A DNA stretch of 33,010 bases, taken from positions 1 to 33,010 of the forward strand of contig CADCSY010000015.1 of the NCBI GenBank assembly GCA_902805555.1, read 5' to 3'. Position 1 is the stretch's first letter; the number at the start of each line of letters is the position of its first letter. A model generated the notes under the pieces. That model made no database searches. It saw only the letters and a program-made list of their open reading frames with translations, and had not been told where the DNA came from. A program made the translations under genes and the position numbers. This DNA comes from an uncultured Acidimicrobiales bacterium (GTDB taxonomy: Bacteria > Actinomycetota > Acidimicrobiia > Acidimicrobiales > CADCSY01). Shown piece by piece: positions 8,324-15,261 of the stretch.

Positions 8324-9781
8324 ATGCCCGTCACCTGCTCGATCAGCGCGACCGTCCCGAGTGACGCCGAGGTGCTCGCCGTCCCCGTCGCCACCGGCCC
8401 GAGCGTGGTCGGAGACGCTCTCGGCCTCGACGTCGCCCACCTGGAGGCACGCGGCTTCACCGCGAAGCCGGGGGAGATCCTGAGCGTGCCGGGGACGGGC
8501 GGGGACACCTTGGTGGCGGTCGGGGTGGGCGACGCCGGCGACGTCACCCCCGACATCCTGCGTCGGGCGGCGGCGAGCGCGGTGCGGGCCGCCTGGAAGC
8601 GGACGAGCCTGGCGCTCACCCTGCTCGACGCCCTCCCCCCGGGTGCGGACCCGGCTGCAGCGGCAGCCGCCGTCGCCGAGGGCGTGGGCCTGGCGTCGTA
8701 CCGCTTCACCCGCTTCAAGTCCGACCCGGACCCGTGCCGGCTGGAGGCGGTGACCATCGTCGGCGCCGGCGACGGGGCCGCCGACGCCGTGACCCGGGCC
8801 GCTGCGGTGGTGGCCGCCACCTGCCTGGCCCGCGACCTCGTGAACACCCCGGCCGGCCACCTGCACCCTCGTGACCTCGCCGAGACGGCCGAACGGGAGG
8901 TGCAGGGCGAGGGCCTGACGGTCGAGGTCCTCGACGAGCACGCCGTCGCCGACCTCGGCCTCGGCGGGCTCCTCGGCGTGGCACGGGGCTCGGAGGAGCC
9001 GTGCCGCCTCATCAAGATGACCTACGAGCCCCCGGGGGGCGCCGACAGCACCGTCGCCCTGGTCGGCAAGGGCATCACGTTCGACTCCGGCGGCCTCTCG
9101 CTCAAGACCGGCGAGGGGATGATGACGATGAAGACCGACATGGGCGGCGGCGCCGCAGTGCTCGCCACCATGTCGGCCCTGCCGGCGGTGGCGCCGCCGG
9201 TACGGGTCGTCGCCTTCGTGCCCACCACCGAGAACATGCCGAGCGGTCGGGCCATGCGCCCCGGTGACGTGCTCACCATCCGCAACGGGACCACGGTCGA
9301 GGTCCTCAACACCGACGCCGAGGGGCGCCTGATCCTCGCCGACGGCCTGAGCCTGGCGGTCGAGGAGGAGCCCGTCGCCATCATCGACCTCGCCACGCTC
9401 ACCGGTGCCTGCATGATCGCGCTCGGCAAGGGCATCGCCGGGCTGATGACGAACGACGACGGCCTGCGGGAGCGGGTCAGCGGCGCCGCCGACCGCGCCG
9501 GCGAGCCCGTGTGGCACCTGCCCCTCCCGAAGCAGTACCGCAAGCACCTCGACTCGCCGATCGCCGACATGAAGAACATCGGCAACGGCCCCCACGGCGG
9601 GGCGCTCACCGCCGGGCTCTTCCTCGAGGAGTTCGTCGGCGACATCCCGTGGGTCCACCTCGACATCGCCGGCCCCTCGACCAGCGAGGACGACGACGGG
9701 GCCCTGGTGAAGGGGGCCACCGGCTTCGGCGTGCGCACCCTCGTCGAGCTCCTCTCGACCTGGGGCTCCGCCGCCCCCTGA
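8324..9781 (+). CDS. pepA: Leucyl aminopeptidase, M17 family
   Basis: A cytosolic two-metal aminopeptidase that releases N-terminal residues from peptides; 485 residues. All expected positions of the family are present: metal ligands K249, D254, D272, D331 and E333, and catalytic K261 and R335, in the motifs KGITFDSGGLSLK and NTDAEGRLILADG. The N-terminal macro-like domain covers about residues 1-160. The ATG at 8324 is preceded by AGGAG (8313-8317) with near-ideal spacing. This gene uses a Shine-Dalgarno, unlike many neighbours, consistent with being the second gene of a unit with the adenosyltransferase. Confidence 0.95.
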   Translation: MPVTCSISATVPSDAEVLAVPVATGPSVVGDALGLDVAHLEARGFTAKPGEILSVPGTGGDTLVAVGVGDAGDVTPDILRRAAASAVRAAWKRTSLALTLLDALPPGADPAAAAAAVAEGVGLASYRFTRFKSDPDPCRLEAVTIVGAGDGAADAVTRAAAVVAATCLARDLVNTPAGHLHPRDLAETAEREVQGEGLTVEVLDEHAVADLGLGGLLGVARGSEEPCRLIKMTYEPPGGADSTVALVGKGITFDSGGLSLKTGEGMMTMKTDMGGGAAVLATMSALPAVAPPVRVVAFVPTTENMPSGRAMRPGDVLTIRNGTTVEVLNTDAEGRLILADGLSLAVEEEPVAIIDLATLTGACMIALGKGIAGLMTNDDGLRERVSGAADRAGEPVWHLPLPKQYRKHLDSPIADMKNIGNGPHGGALTAGLFLEEFVGDIPWVHLDIAGPSTSEDDDGALVKGATGFGVRTLVELLSTWGSAAP

Positions 9782-9810
9782 CGCCCGGTCGGGGGACGCA
9801 CGGCGGTCCC

Positions 9811-9848
9811 GCCGGCGGCCGACCGAACACGGTGGGCCCCCCGCCGGC
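9811..9848. terminator. GC hairpin between convergent pepA and lsr2
   Basis: GCCGGCGG (9811-9818) and CCGCCGGC (9841-9848) are perfect 8-bp complementary arms with a 22-base loop, in the 85-bp gap between two convergent genes. No T-run follows on either strand, so this is only a candidate bidirectional terminator. Confidence 0.35.
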
Positions 9849-9866
9849 CAGGCCCCCTTCGCGGGA

Positions 9867-10238
9867 TCAGCCGCCCTTGGGCTGCCAGCCGTCCTTCACC
9901 GCTGCCTGGTAGCGCTCCACGACGCTGCCAGGGATGCGACCCCGAGCGGGGATCGACACCTTCTGCTCGGCCGCCCACTCCCGCAGGATGCCGAGGTCGT
10001 AGTCCCGCTGCCTCGGCCTGCCCCCCGTGGCGCGAGCAGTGCTCTGGCGGCCACCGGTCGAGCCCTTCACGGGGAGGGCCGCCTCCCAGTACCGGCCGAG
10101 GGCGTCCAAGAGCGCCGTGTGGTTGTCGTCGCTCAGGTCGAGCGCCCGCCACTCGCCGTTCAACCCGAGCAGGACCTTCTGGGTGGCATCGCTGCCGTCG
10201 AGGTCGTCGACCAGCCTCGTGACCGTCTCTTCAGCCAC
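9867..10238 (-). CDS. lsr2: Lsr2-family nucleoid-associated / xenogeneic silencing protein
   Basis: A small H-NS-like DNA-bridging protein of actinobacteria that coats AT-rich or foreign DNA. It has 123 residues from a GTG start. The N-terminal oligomerisation region (TRLVDDLDGSDATQ, then LGLNGEWRALDLSDDN) matches Lsr2. The linker (about 55-78) is rich in Gly/Arg/Thr. The C-terminal DNA-binding domain (YDLGILREWAAEQKVSIPAR) carries the minor-groove RGR at residues 99-101 followed by IP. The start was set at 10238 because GGAGGT sits 8 bases upstream and homology begins there; the longer frame to 10361 has an Arg/Pro-rich, unlikely N-terminus. It lies 200 bp from the left edge of the oxidase island. 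Confidence 0.9.
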   Translation of the reverse strand: MAEETVTRLVDDLDGSDATQKVLLGLNGEWRALDLSDDNHTALLDALGRYWEAALPVKGSTGGRQSTARATGGRPRQRDYDLGILREWAAEQKVSIPARGRIPGSVVERYQAAVKDGWQPKGG

Positions 10239-10246
10239 CGTGATCG

Positions 10247-10280
10247 ACCTCCGTGTGCGCGCACATGCGGGAGCAGCGTA
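10247..10280 (-). promoter_or_regulatory. Ribosome binding site and -10 of lsr2
   Basis: On the minus strand TACGCT (10275-10280) is a -10 candidate and GGAGGT (10247-10252) a strong Shine-Dalgarno 8 bases before the GTG. This gives lsr2 a short leader of roughly 30 bases. No convincing -35 is visible. Confidence 0.45.
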
Positions 10281-10437
10281 GGCGAAGCCCGGGCGGCTGA
10301 ACGGCGACCCGGGCCCCCCGCCAGGGGCGCATCCGGGTGCTCGCACCGACCACCGGCTCACCGCCGGATCGCCTGAGCCCAGCGGATCATCGACACCGGG
10401 CCGGACGAGGTCGTCGAACCGCTCCGAGCCGAGCCTC

Positions 10438-10493
10438 CACGCCGCCGTCGGGCCCTCGTCCTCCTCGGTCGGCGAGGGTGCAGCGGTGGCGGG
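10438..10493 (-). pseudogene. 3'-tail relic of the hypothetical gene duplicated at 20.2-21.4 kb
   Basis: This 56-base stretch aligns without gaps to 20651-20706, the last 18 codons of the intact gene, with about six mismatches. Read on the minus strand it gives ATAAPSPTEEDEGPTAA against PATPAPTTTEEDDGPTAA. The stop codon TGA has become TGG and the frame runs on. It starts 4 bases beyond the stop of the multicopper oxidase. Similarity in a GC-rich genome can be accidental, but not easily at this length and identity; the matching upstream part of such a gene copy is found at 20203-20577. Confidence 0.65.
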
Positions 10494-10497
10494 GTCG

Positions 10498-12063
10498 CTA
10501 GAAGCCGGAGGGAGACGGCATGGGCTTCGCCGGGTCGGCGAGGATGGGGTCGGGTCCGCCGGTTCCGACCTCGAACTGGACCATCATGTCGTGGTCCTCG
10601 TGGGCGAGGTTGTGGCAGTGGATCATGTACTTCCCGAGGTGGGGGCCGTAGCGGGCGATGACTCGGACGGTCTCGTTCTCGCCGACGTAGACGACGTCCT
10701 TGGGTCCCTTCTCGTGAGCCATCGGCGGCCTCCCGTTGCGGGAGAGGACCTTGAAGTCGACGAGGTGGATGTGGACCGGGTGGAACCAGCCGCCCGACTT
10801 GTTGACGAGGTTCCAGATCTCCACGTCGCCGAGCTTGGGGTTGGCGAAGACCTCCTTGTAGCCGCTGCGGATCACGTCGTGCCAGGTCCGGCCGTTGATG
10901 GTCCACATGCTGTTGGAGCGTTCGACCCGCATCTCCCGCGTCTTCACCGACTGTGTCGGAGCGAGGTTCATCACGTCGTTGTTGTTGGCCAGCTGCGAGG
11001 GGACCTCGTTGTTCGACAGGTCGCCGGCAGCCACCACGTCGAAGGCCATGACCACGGCGGTGTTCGTGTAGTCGATGTTGTTGGGGTTGCTCATGTTGCG
11101 CAGCACCACCCGCCGGCCTGGTGCGTACTTGGCGAAGTCGATGATCACGTCGTAGCGCTCGGCCGCACCGTGGCGGAACGAGCCGACGACCTGGGGGGCG
11201 GGCATGAGGCCGCCGTCGGTGGCGATGATGGTGAACGGGTCGCCGGAGTCGAGCTTCCACCTGAACGACCGCGACACGGAGGCGTTGCAGATGCGGAACC
11301 GGTACTTGCGGGCCTCCACCTTCATCACGGGCCACGGGTCGCCGTTGACGAGGATCACGTCACCCATCAGACCGGAGTTGTCGTCGTCGTCGTAGAGCAG
11401 CTGGCCCCTCGGGTCGAACATGGCGTCCCGCACGATCAGTGGCACGTCGTACCTGCCCTTCGGCAGGGGCAGGCTCCGCTCGTGGGGATCGAAGATCCGG
11501 TACATGGCAGCGAGGCCCATGTAGGCGTTCCTCGCCGTCTGGTGGACGACGTGGTCGTGGTACCAGAGGGTCCTGGCGTTCTGGAAGTTCGGGTAGTGGT
11601 AGTCCTTCCACGCGTTCTGACCGATGACGTCGCTGGCGTAGCCGTCGAACTGGGGTAGCGACGCCGAACCGTGGAGGTGCACCGACGTGGTCGTCGGCTG
11701 ACCCAGATGGTTGTTGGGGAGCAGGTTGCGTTGCCGAACGACGGTCTTGCGACCCTGCATCACGTCGATCGTGGGACCGGGGACCGAGCCGTTGTAACCC
11801 CACATCGTCGTGGCCAGACCATCGATGATGTTCGCCTGCACGGGGACCATGTCCATCACGTAGTAGTCCGTGTCCGGGTCGGGACCGGCGACACGAGTCG
11901 CGGCCGGCGGGACCCTGAACGGTCGGGTGAACGGCCTCGGGAGCCTGCTCGACGCGATCCGCTCCGGGTCACTCGCGAAGGCGAAGCGCTGGAGCGGCAG
12001 CAACATCGCAGCGCCCCCTCCCAGCGCTCCCATCTTCAACACATCGCGTCGTGACAGCGGCAT
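10498..12063 (-). CDS. Tat-exported multicopper oxidase (CotA/bilirubin-oxidase-like)
   Basis: A secreted laccase-type enzyme that takes electrons from phenolics, bilirubin-like compounds or metal ions and reduces O2 to water. It has 521 residues. A twin-arginine signal (SRRDVLKMGALGGGAAMLL, residues 4-22) with likely cleavage after AFA (30) implies export of the folded, copper-loaded protein. All copper motifs are intact: H129 and H131 (HLHG), H169 and H171 (WYHDH), H428, H431 and H433 (HPVHIH), and H482-C483-H484 with H488 and M493 (HCHNLAHEDHDMM), giving T1 Cys and an axial Met. The ATG at 12063 has GGAGGAG upstream. The Met-type T1 site suggests low-to-medium potential. Substrate unknown. 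Transcribed away from the regulator gene upstream of it. Confidence 0.93.
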   Translation of the reverse strand: MPLSRRDVLKMGALGGGAAMLLPLQRFAFASDPERIASSRLPRPFTRPFRVPPAATRVAGPDPDTDYYVMDMVPVQANIIDGLATTMWGYNGSVPGPTIDVMQGRKTVVRQRNLLPNNHLGQPTTTSVHLHGSASLPQFDGYASDVIGQNAWKDYHYPNFQNARTLWYHDHVVHQTARNAYMGLAAMYRIFDPHERSLPLPKGRYDVPLIVRDAMFDPRGQLLYDDDDNSGLMGDVILVNGDPWPVMKVEARKYRFRICNASVSRSFRWKLDSGDPFTIIATDGGLMPAPQVVGSFRHGAAERYDVIIDFAKYAPGRRVVLRNMSNPNNIDYTNTAVVMAFDVVAAGDLSNNEVPSQLANNNDVMNLAPTQSVKTREMRVERSNSMWTINGRTWHDVIRSGYKEVFANPKLGDVEIWNLVNKSGGWFHPVHIHLVDFKVLSRNGRPPMAHEKGPKDVVYVGENETVRVIARYGPHLGKYMIHCHNLAHEDHDMMVQFEVGTGGPDPILADPAKPMPSPSGF

Positions 12064-12098
12064 CGCCGTTCTCCTCCAAGTTGGCTCGAAACGCAACC

Positions 12099-12195
12099 TA
12101 GGAGGAGGCAATCCTTATGCCCACTCGACGTCGTGTCAGCGTTCCTCCGGTCAAAATTCGGCCCAGTGGGGCCAGCCGGTCAACGTAGGAGGAGG
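12099..12195. repeat. Two pairs of direct repeats upstream of the multicopper oxidase
   Basis: TAGGAGGAGG occurs at 12099-12108 and 12186-12195 (87 bp apart). CCGGTCAA (TTGACCGG on the minus strand) occurs at 12147-12154 and 12176-12183 (29 bp apart). All lie in the 232-bp gap between oxidase and regulator. SARP/BTAD regulators typically bind direct repeats near the -35 region, so these are candidate operator sites. Confidence 0.4.
12112..12139 (-). promoter_or_regulatory. Candidate promoter of the multicopper oxidase
   Basis: On the minus strand CTGACA (12134-12139), a 16-base spacer and TAAGGA (12112-12117, followed by T) form a reasonable sigma70-type promoter about 50 bases before the ATG. 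Unlike many genes of the window, this one has a leader of about 40 bases with a Shine-Dalgarno. Confidence 0.45.
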
Positions 12196-12295
12196 ACCTT
12201 TGGGAAAACTCTGGGTCCGACCTGACGTACGTCTCGTAGCGAGATCTGACGGAACGTGAGCCGTTGCGTTGGCTGCGGCCCAGTCCTCGTCCCGA

Positions 12296-14173
12296 CTACA
12301 TGGCTCCCGGAGCGCGGGCGCTGCTGCGATGACGGGCGTTCACCAGCTGGCGTCGGGCCGGCGACACCGACTCGGCCAGCACGTCGCGTATCACGGGGTG
12401 CCGGAACCGGTACCCCTCACCGTCGACGTCGAGGATGCCGAAGTCGCGGAGCCGGTCGAGCTCATCGACGACCTCGCTGAACGGGAGCTCGGCGCAGCGG
12501 ATGACGGCGAGTGGCTTGAACGGTTCGTCGAGCAGCGCAGCGATCTGGACCACGATCACTGCGAGCCCGCCGACGCTTCGGGTGGTGGAGAGCACCTTCG
12601 ACCGCAGGCTGGGTGGGATGCCGTCGTTCCCTGCGGTCTTCCAGCGCCACGAGTCGGCGAGGAGGCGCGGGCTCCCGCCGGAGTAGGACAGGAGGTCAGG
12701 TGCGAAGGGTGCGATGCCATCGAGGTCGGATGTGGTGAGTGGCCCGAGGTGGAGTCGTTCGGCGGCCCGCAGGGTGTGGATCGACGCCGCCCTCCCCTCT
12801 CTCGACTGAACGGTGGCGACGACGCAGACGGGCAGCTCAGGATCGCGTCGAGCCAAGTGGTCCAGGGCCAACAGGGTGGCGGTGTCCGCGAGGTGCAGGT
12901 CGTCGATGAGCAGCACCACCGGCGAGCGCGAGCGGACGAGGGCGTACAGGCTCTCCAGCGCCGGGAGGGCTTGGCCGGTCTCGAGCTGCTTCACCGAACC
13001 GTGCTCGATCACGATCGAAGGCCCGCGACGGCCGGCTCGCACGTCGGCGTCCCTGAGGACCGCCGTGAGCGCGCTGAAGGCGATCTCGGTGTGCAGCGGC
13101 GTGCACGTCGTGCGACCGAACGGCCCGAAGGACCCCTGTGCGAGCTGGTCGAGCAGTGTCGTGCGCCCCGTCCAGCGCTCGCCCTCGATCAGGACGAGCC
13201 GGAACTCCGAGCGTGAGGCGGCCACGTGATCGTCGAGGCGCTGGAGCAGCTCCTTGCGTCCCAGGAAGGGCAGCTGGCGGTCAGGCTGACGCCGTTCCTG
13301 CTCTCCGCTCCGTGCGCGCGAACGCACAGGCCCCTCTGGGGGAGGCAGCAGCTCGTGGATCGGCACATCCCGCTGGATGGCGTTCAGGATCCGCATCGTG
13401 TCCGGCGAGGGGTTGATGTCGAGCACGTCCGCGAGCTCCGCCTGGCACCGTCGGAAGGTCCGGACCGACTCCTCCGGCCGCCGGAGCGCGTAGCTGCTGA
13501 GCATGGACAGGCGGCACGCATCCTCATCCATGGCGTCGACGGACAGGACCGACTCCGCATGGAGACGTGCCAGATCGGGGTCACCTGTCACCAGCGCGTC
13601 CTCCGCCGACTGCACCCGGATGCGGTTGACCGCTGCCTGGTACCGCGCCCGCTCTGCCAGCACCCATGGCTCGTGGTGGGCGTCCTCCAACAGAGGCCCT
13701 CGCGCGAGGGCGAGGGCTTCCGCGTGCAGACGCATCCGCTCGTCCCGATCGGCGCCGGGCACGCACGCCAGCAGCGCGTCGAACCGGTCGAGGTCGAGCA
13801 CGATGCTCTCGGTGCGGATCCGATAGGCCGACGGCTCGGTCACGATGAGCCGGCGGCCGTGGTGCCGGTCTGCTCCGAGGCGGCTCCGGAGCAGCGACAC
13901 GTACGTCTCGAGCGTGGCCGGGACGTTCTGCGGGAGCCGGTCCGGCCACAACCCGTCAGCCAGCCGCTCCCTGCTGACCGACCTGCCCCGAGCGAGGAGG
14001 AGCATCTCGAGCAGTGCCTTGGGCTTGCGCCCGCCGAGCTGTCGCGGACCCAGCTTCCGGTCCGTGACGTCGACGCAGAGGGAGCCGAACAGGTGCACCG
14101 AGAGGTGCGGCTCGGGGTCGACGAGGATCGATCGCCCGTCGGCGTCGGCCTCTGGTGCACGCTGGATGCTCAA
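12296..14173 (-). CDS. AfsR/SARP-like transcriptional regulator (wHTH-BTAD-NTPase)
   Basis: Probable pathway-specific activator. From a TTG start it has 625 residues. An OmpR-type winged helix covers about 24-115 (LFGSLCVDV, RKPKALLEMLLLARG, LWPD, TYVSLLRSRLG). The bacterial transcriptional activation (BTAD) helical domain spans about 130-268 (RFDALLACV, ALARGPLLED, LHAESVLSVDAMDEDA). An NTPase domain starts near 305 with a degenerate Walker A GERWTGRTT (331-339; the usual Lys is Arg) and an intact Walker B VVLLIDDLHLAD (419-430). The protein stops after the NTPase-associated helices, without the TPR array of AfsR. TTG at 14173 is chosen because GGAGG lies 6 bases upstream; the frame runs to 14404, but that stretch looks non-coding. 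Its position between island genes suggests it controls them. Confidence 0.85.
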   Translation of the reverse strand: MSIQRAPEADADGRSILVDPEPHLSVHLFGSLCVDVTDRKLGPRQLGGRKPKALLEMLLLARGRSVSRERLADGLWPDRLPQNVPATLETYVSLLRSRLGADRHHGRRLIVTEPSAYRIRTESIVLDLDRFDALLACVPGADRDERMRLHAEALALARGPLLEDAHHEPWVLAERARYQAAVNRIRVQSAEDALVTGDPDLARLHAESVLSVDAMDEDACRLSMLSSYALRRPEESVRTFRRCQAELADVLDINPSPDTMRILNAIQRDVPIHELLPPPEGPVRSRARSGEQERRQPDRQLPFLGRKELLQRLDDHVAASRSEFRLVLIEGERWTGRTTLLDQLAQGSFGPFGRTTCTPLHTEIAFSALTAVLRDADVRAGRRGPSIVIEHGSVKQLETGQALPALESLYALVRSRSPVVLLIDDLHLADTATLLALDHLARRDPELPVCVVATVQSREGRAASIHTLRAAERLHLGPLTTSDLDGIAPFAPDLLSYSGGSPRLLADSWRWKTAGNDGIPPSLRSKVLSTTRSVGGLAVIVVQIAALLDEPFKPLAVIRCAELPFSEVVDELDRLRDFGILDVDGEGYRFRHPVIRDVLAESVSPARRQLVNARHRSSARAPGAM

Positions 14174-14446
14174 CGTGCCCTCCTCTCGATTGGTTGCTCC
14201 TCGTCCTGGTCCGCTCGCCCGAGTACCGGGACCAGCGGTCCAAGAGAAAGGCAAAAGGTGTCCCTCGTACGATCCGAGCTCACCCTGCGAAGACTCGTTC
14301 CGACGGGAGGATGATGTAGCCCGTGGCAGAGAATAGCCAATCCGTCCTTCGCGCACCTTGGGAGATGCCCAGCAATCGCGGCGACGCTGCCAGCGTTCGT
14401 CCACGGTGAACGGACGGTCCCCGACCGCTCTCGCACCCCAGGAGCT
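14174..14446. promoter_or_regulatory. Divergent intergenic region, regulator / signal peptidase
   Basis: These 273 bp separate two divergent genes and must hold both promoters. GAGGAGG (14180-14185 region, minus) is the ribosome binding site of the regulator. An AT-richer patch (about 14240-14345) is the likely promoter area, but I cannot assign -10/-35 boxes with confidence. Confidence 0.4.
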
Positions 14447-14968
14447 GTGCCGCTCGGGGGTCTTCGCCTGACACGCACCCGCCGGCTGCTCTCGACGTGG
14501 TGGCCTGCGCTCGTCCTCGTGCTCCTCGTCCTCACCTGGGTCCTGGCCGCCGAGCCGATCCGTGTCGGCTCGAGCAGCATGACGCCGACGTTGCGCGACG
14601 GCGACCAGGTCCTGCTCGACAAGGTGACCTACCGCTTCCGCAAGCCACGGGTCGGCGAGCTCGTCGTGGTCCAGCCACCCGGCGGCGAGCCCCTCGCGGT
14701 CAAGCGGGTCGTGGCCGTCGCCGGCTCCGACGTCGCGCTCGAGGACGGCGCGCTGATCGTCGACGGCGTGGAGCAGCGTGAACCCGCGCTTGATCTCGCC
14801 GGCGTGGACGGGGTGTACTTCGGACCCGCAGCGGTGCCCGACGACACCGTCTTCGTCCTCGGCGACAACCGCGGCGAGTCCGTCGACTCCCGTTCGTACG
14901 GGCCAGTGCCCCTGGCCGACATCGTCGGCCGGGTGGTCGTCCGGCTCTGGCCGCCGACGCGCCTGTGA
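14447..14968 (+). CDS. lepB: Type I signal peptidase
   Basis: A membrane-anchored serine protease that removes Sec and Tat signal peptides outside the membrane. It has 173 residues. One N-terminal transmembrane helix (about 17-36, WWPALVLVLLVLTWVLAAE) is followed by the catalytic Ser44 in SSSMTPTL, the general-base Lys86 in LAVKRVVAVAG and the family box GDNRGESVDSRSYGPV (about 140-155). Small for the family, as in many actinobacterial paralogs. The GTG start is the best in frame, though AGGAG lies only 2 bases before it, so a slightly later start is possible. It precedes the secreted peroxidase on the same strand and lies opposite the regulator, suggesting a dedicated processing enzyme. Confidence 0.92.
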   Translation: MPLGGLRLTRTRRLLSTWWPALVLVLLVLTWVLAAEPIRVGSSSMTPTLRDGDQVLLDKVTYRFRKPRVGELVVVQPPGGEPLAVKRVVAVAGSDVALEDGALIVDGVEQREPALDLAGVDGVYFGPAAVPDDTVFVLGDNRGESVDSRSYGPVPLADIVGRVVVRLWPPTRL

Positions 14969-15261
14969 GCAACGCTCGGCGGCCCTTCACCCCGCCGGAG
15001 CCGCCGCGTCCCCCGGCTTCCGCTGTCGCCGCTGCCGGCATCGTCCGTCGACAGCGAGTGCTACGTCGAACTTCGCCATCTCCCCGATCCCGACCGGCGG
15101 TTCATTCTACTCAGGCGTGAGGAACTTCCGAAATAGGACCGACCCGGAAACGCGCAATGAGATGACCGGACGCCTCGTCGTCGACCTCTTGCATCGAGCA
15201 CACCAAGAGGATTCGAAAAGTCCAGCGGTGGATGCTGCAGGCAATGTCCTCAGGAGGAACC
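14969..15261. promoter_or_regulatory. Leader/promoter region of the heme peroxidase
   Basis: No gene is supported in these 293 bp. The second half is less GC-rich and probably contains the peroxidase promoter. TGACCGG at 15163-15169 matches 7 of 8 bases of the repeat TTGACCGG found upstream of the multicopper oxidase. AGGAGG (15252-15257) is the ribosome binding site of the peroxidase. Confidence 0.4.

Noticed and set aside
10239..10361. N-terminal extension of Lsr2 to 10361
   Set aside because: The extension covers the -10 and ribosome binding site, and Lsr2 homology begins at the GTG at 10238.
14250..14404. N-terminal extension of the BTAD regulator to ATG 14404
   Set aside because: The extra 77 residues are Arg/Ser-rich with no similarity to the winged-helix start, and a TTG with an ideal Shine-Dalgarno occurs just before the recognisable domain.
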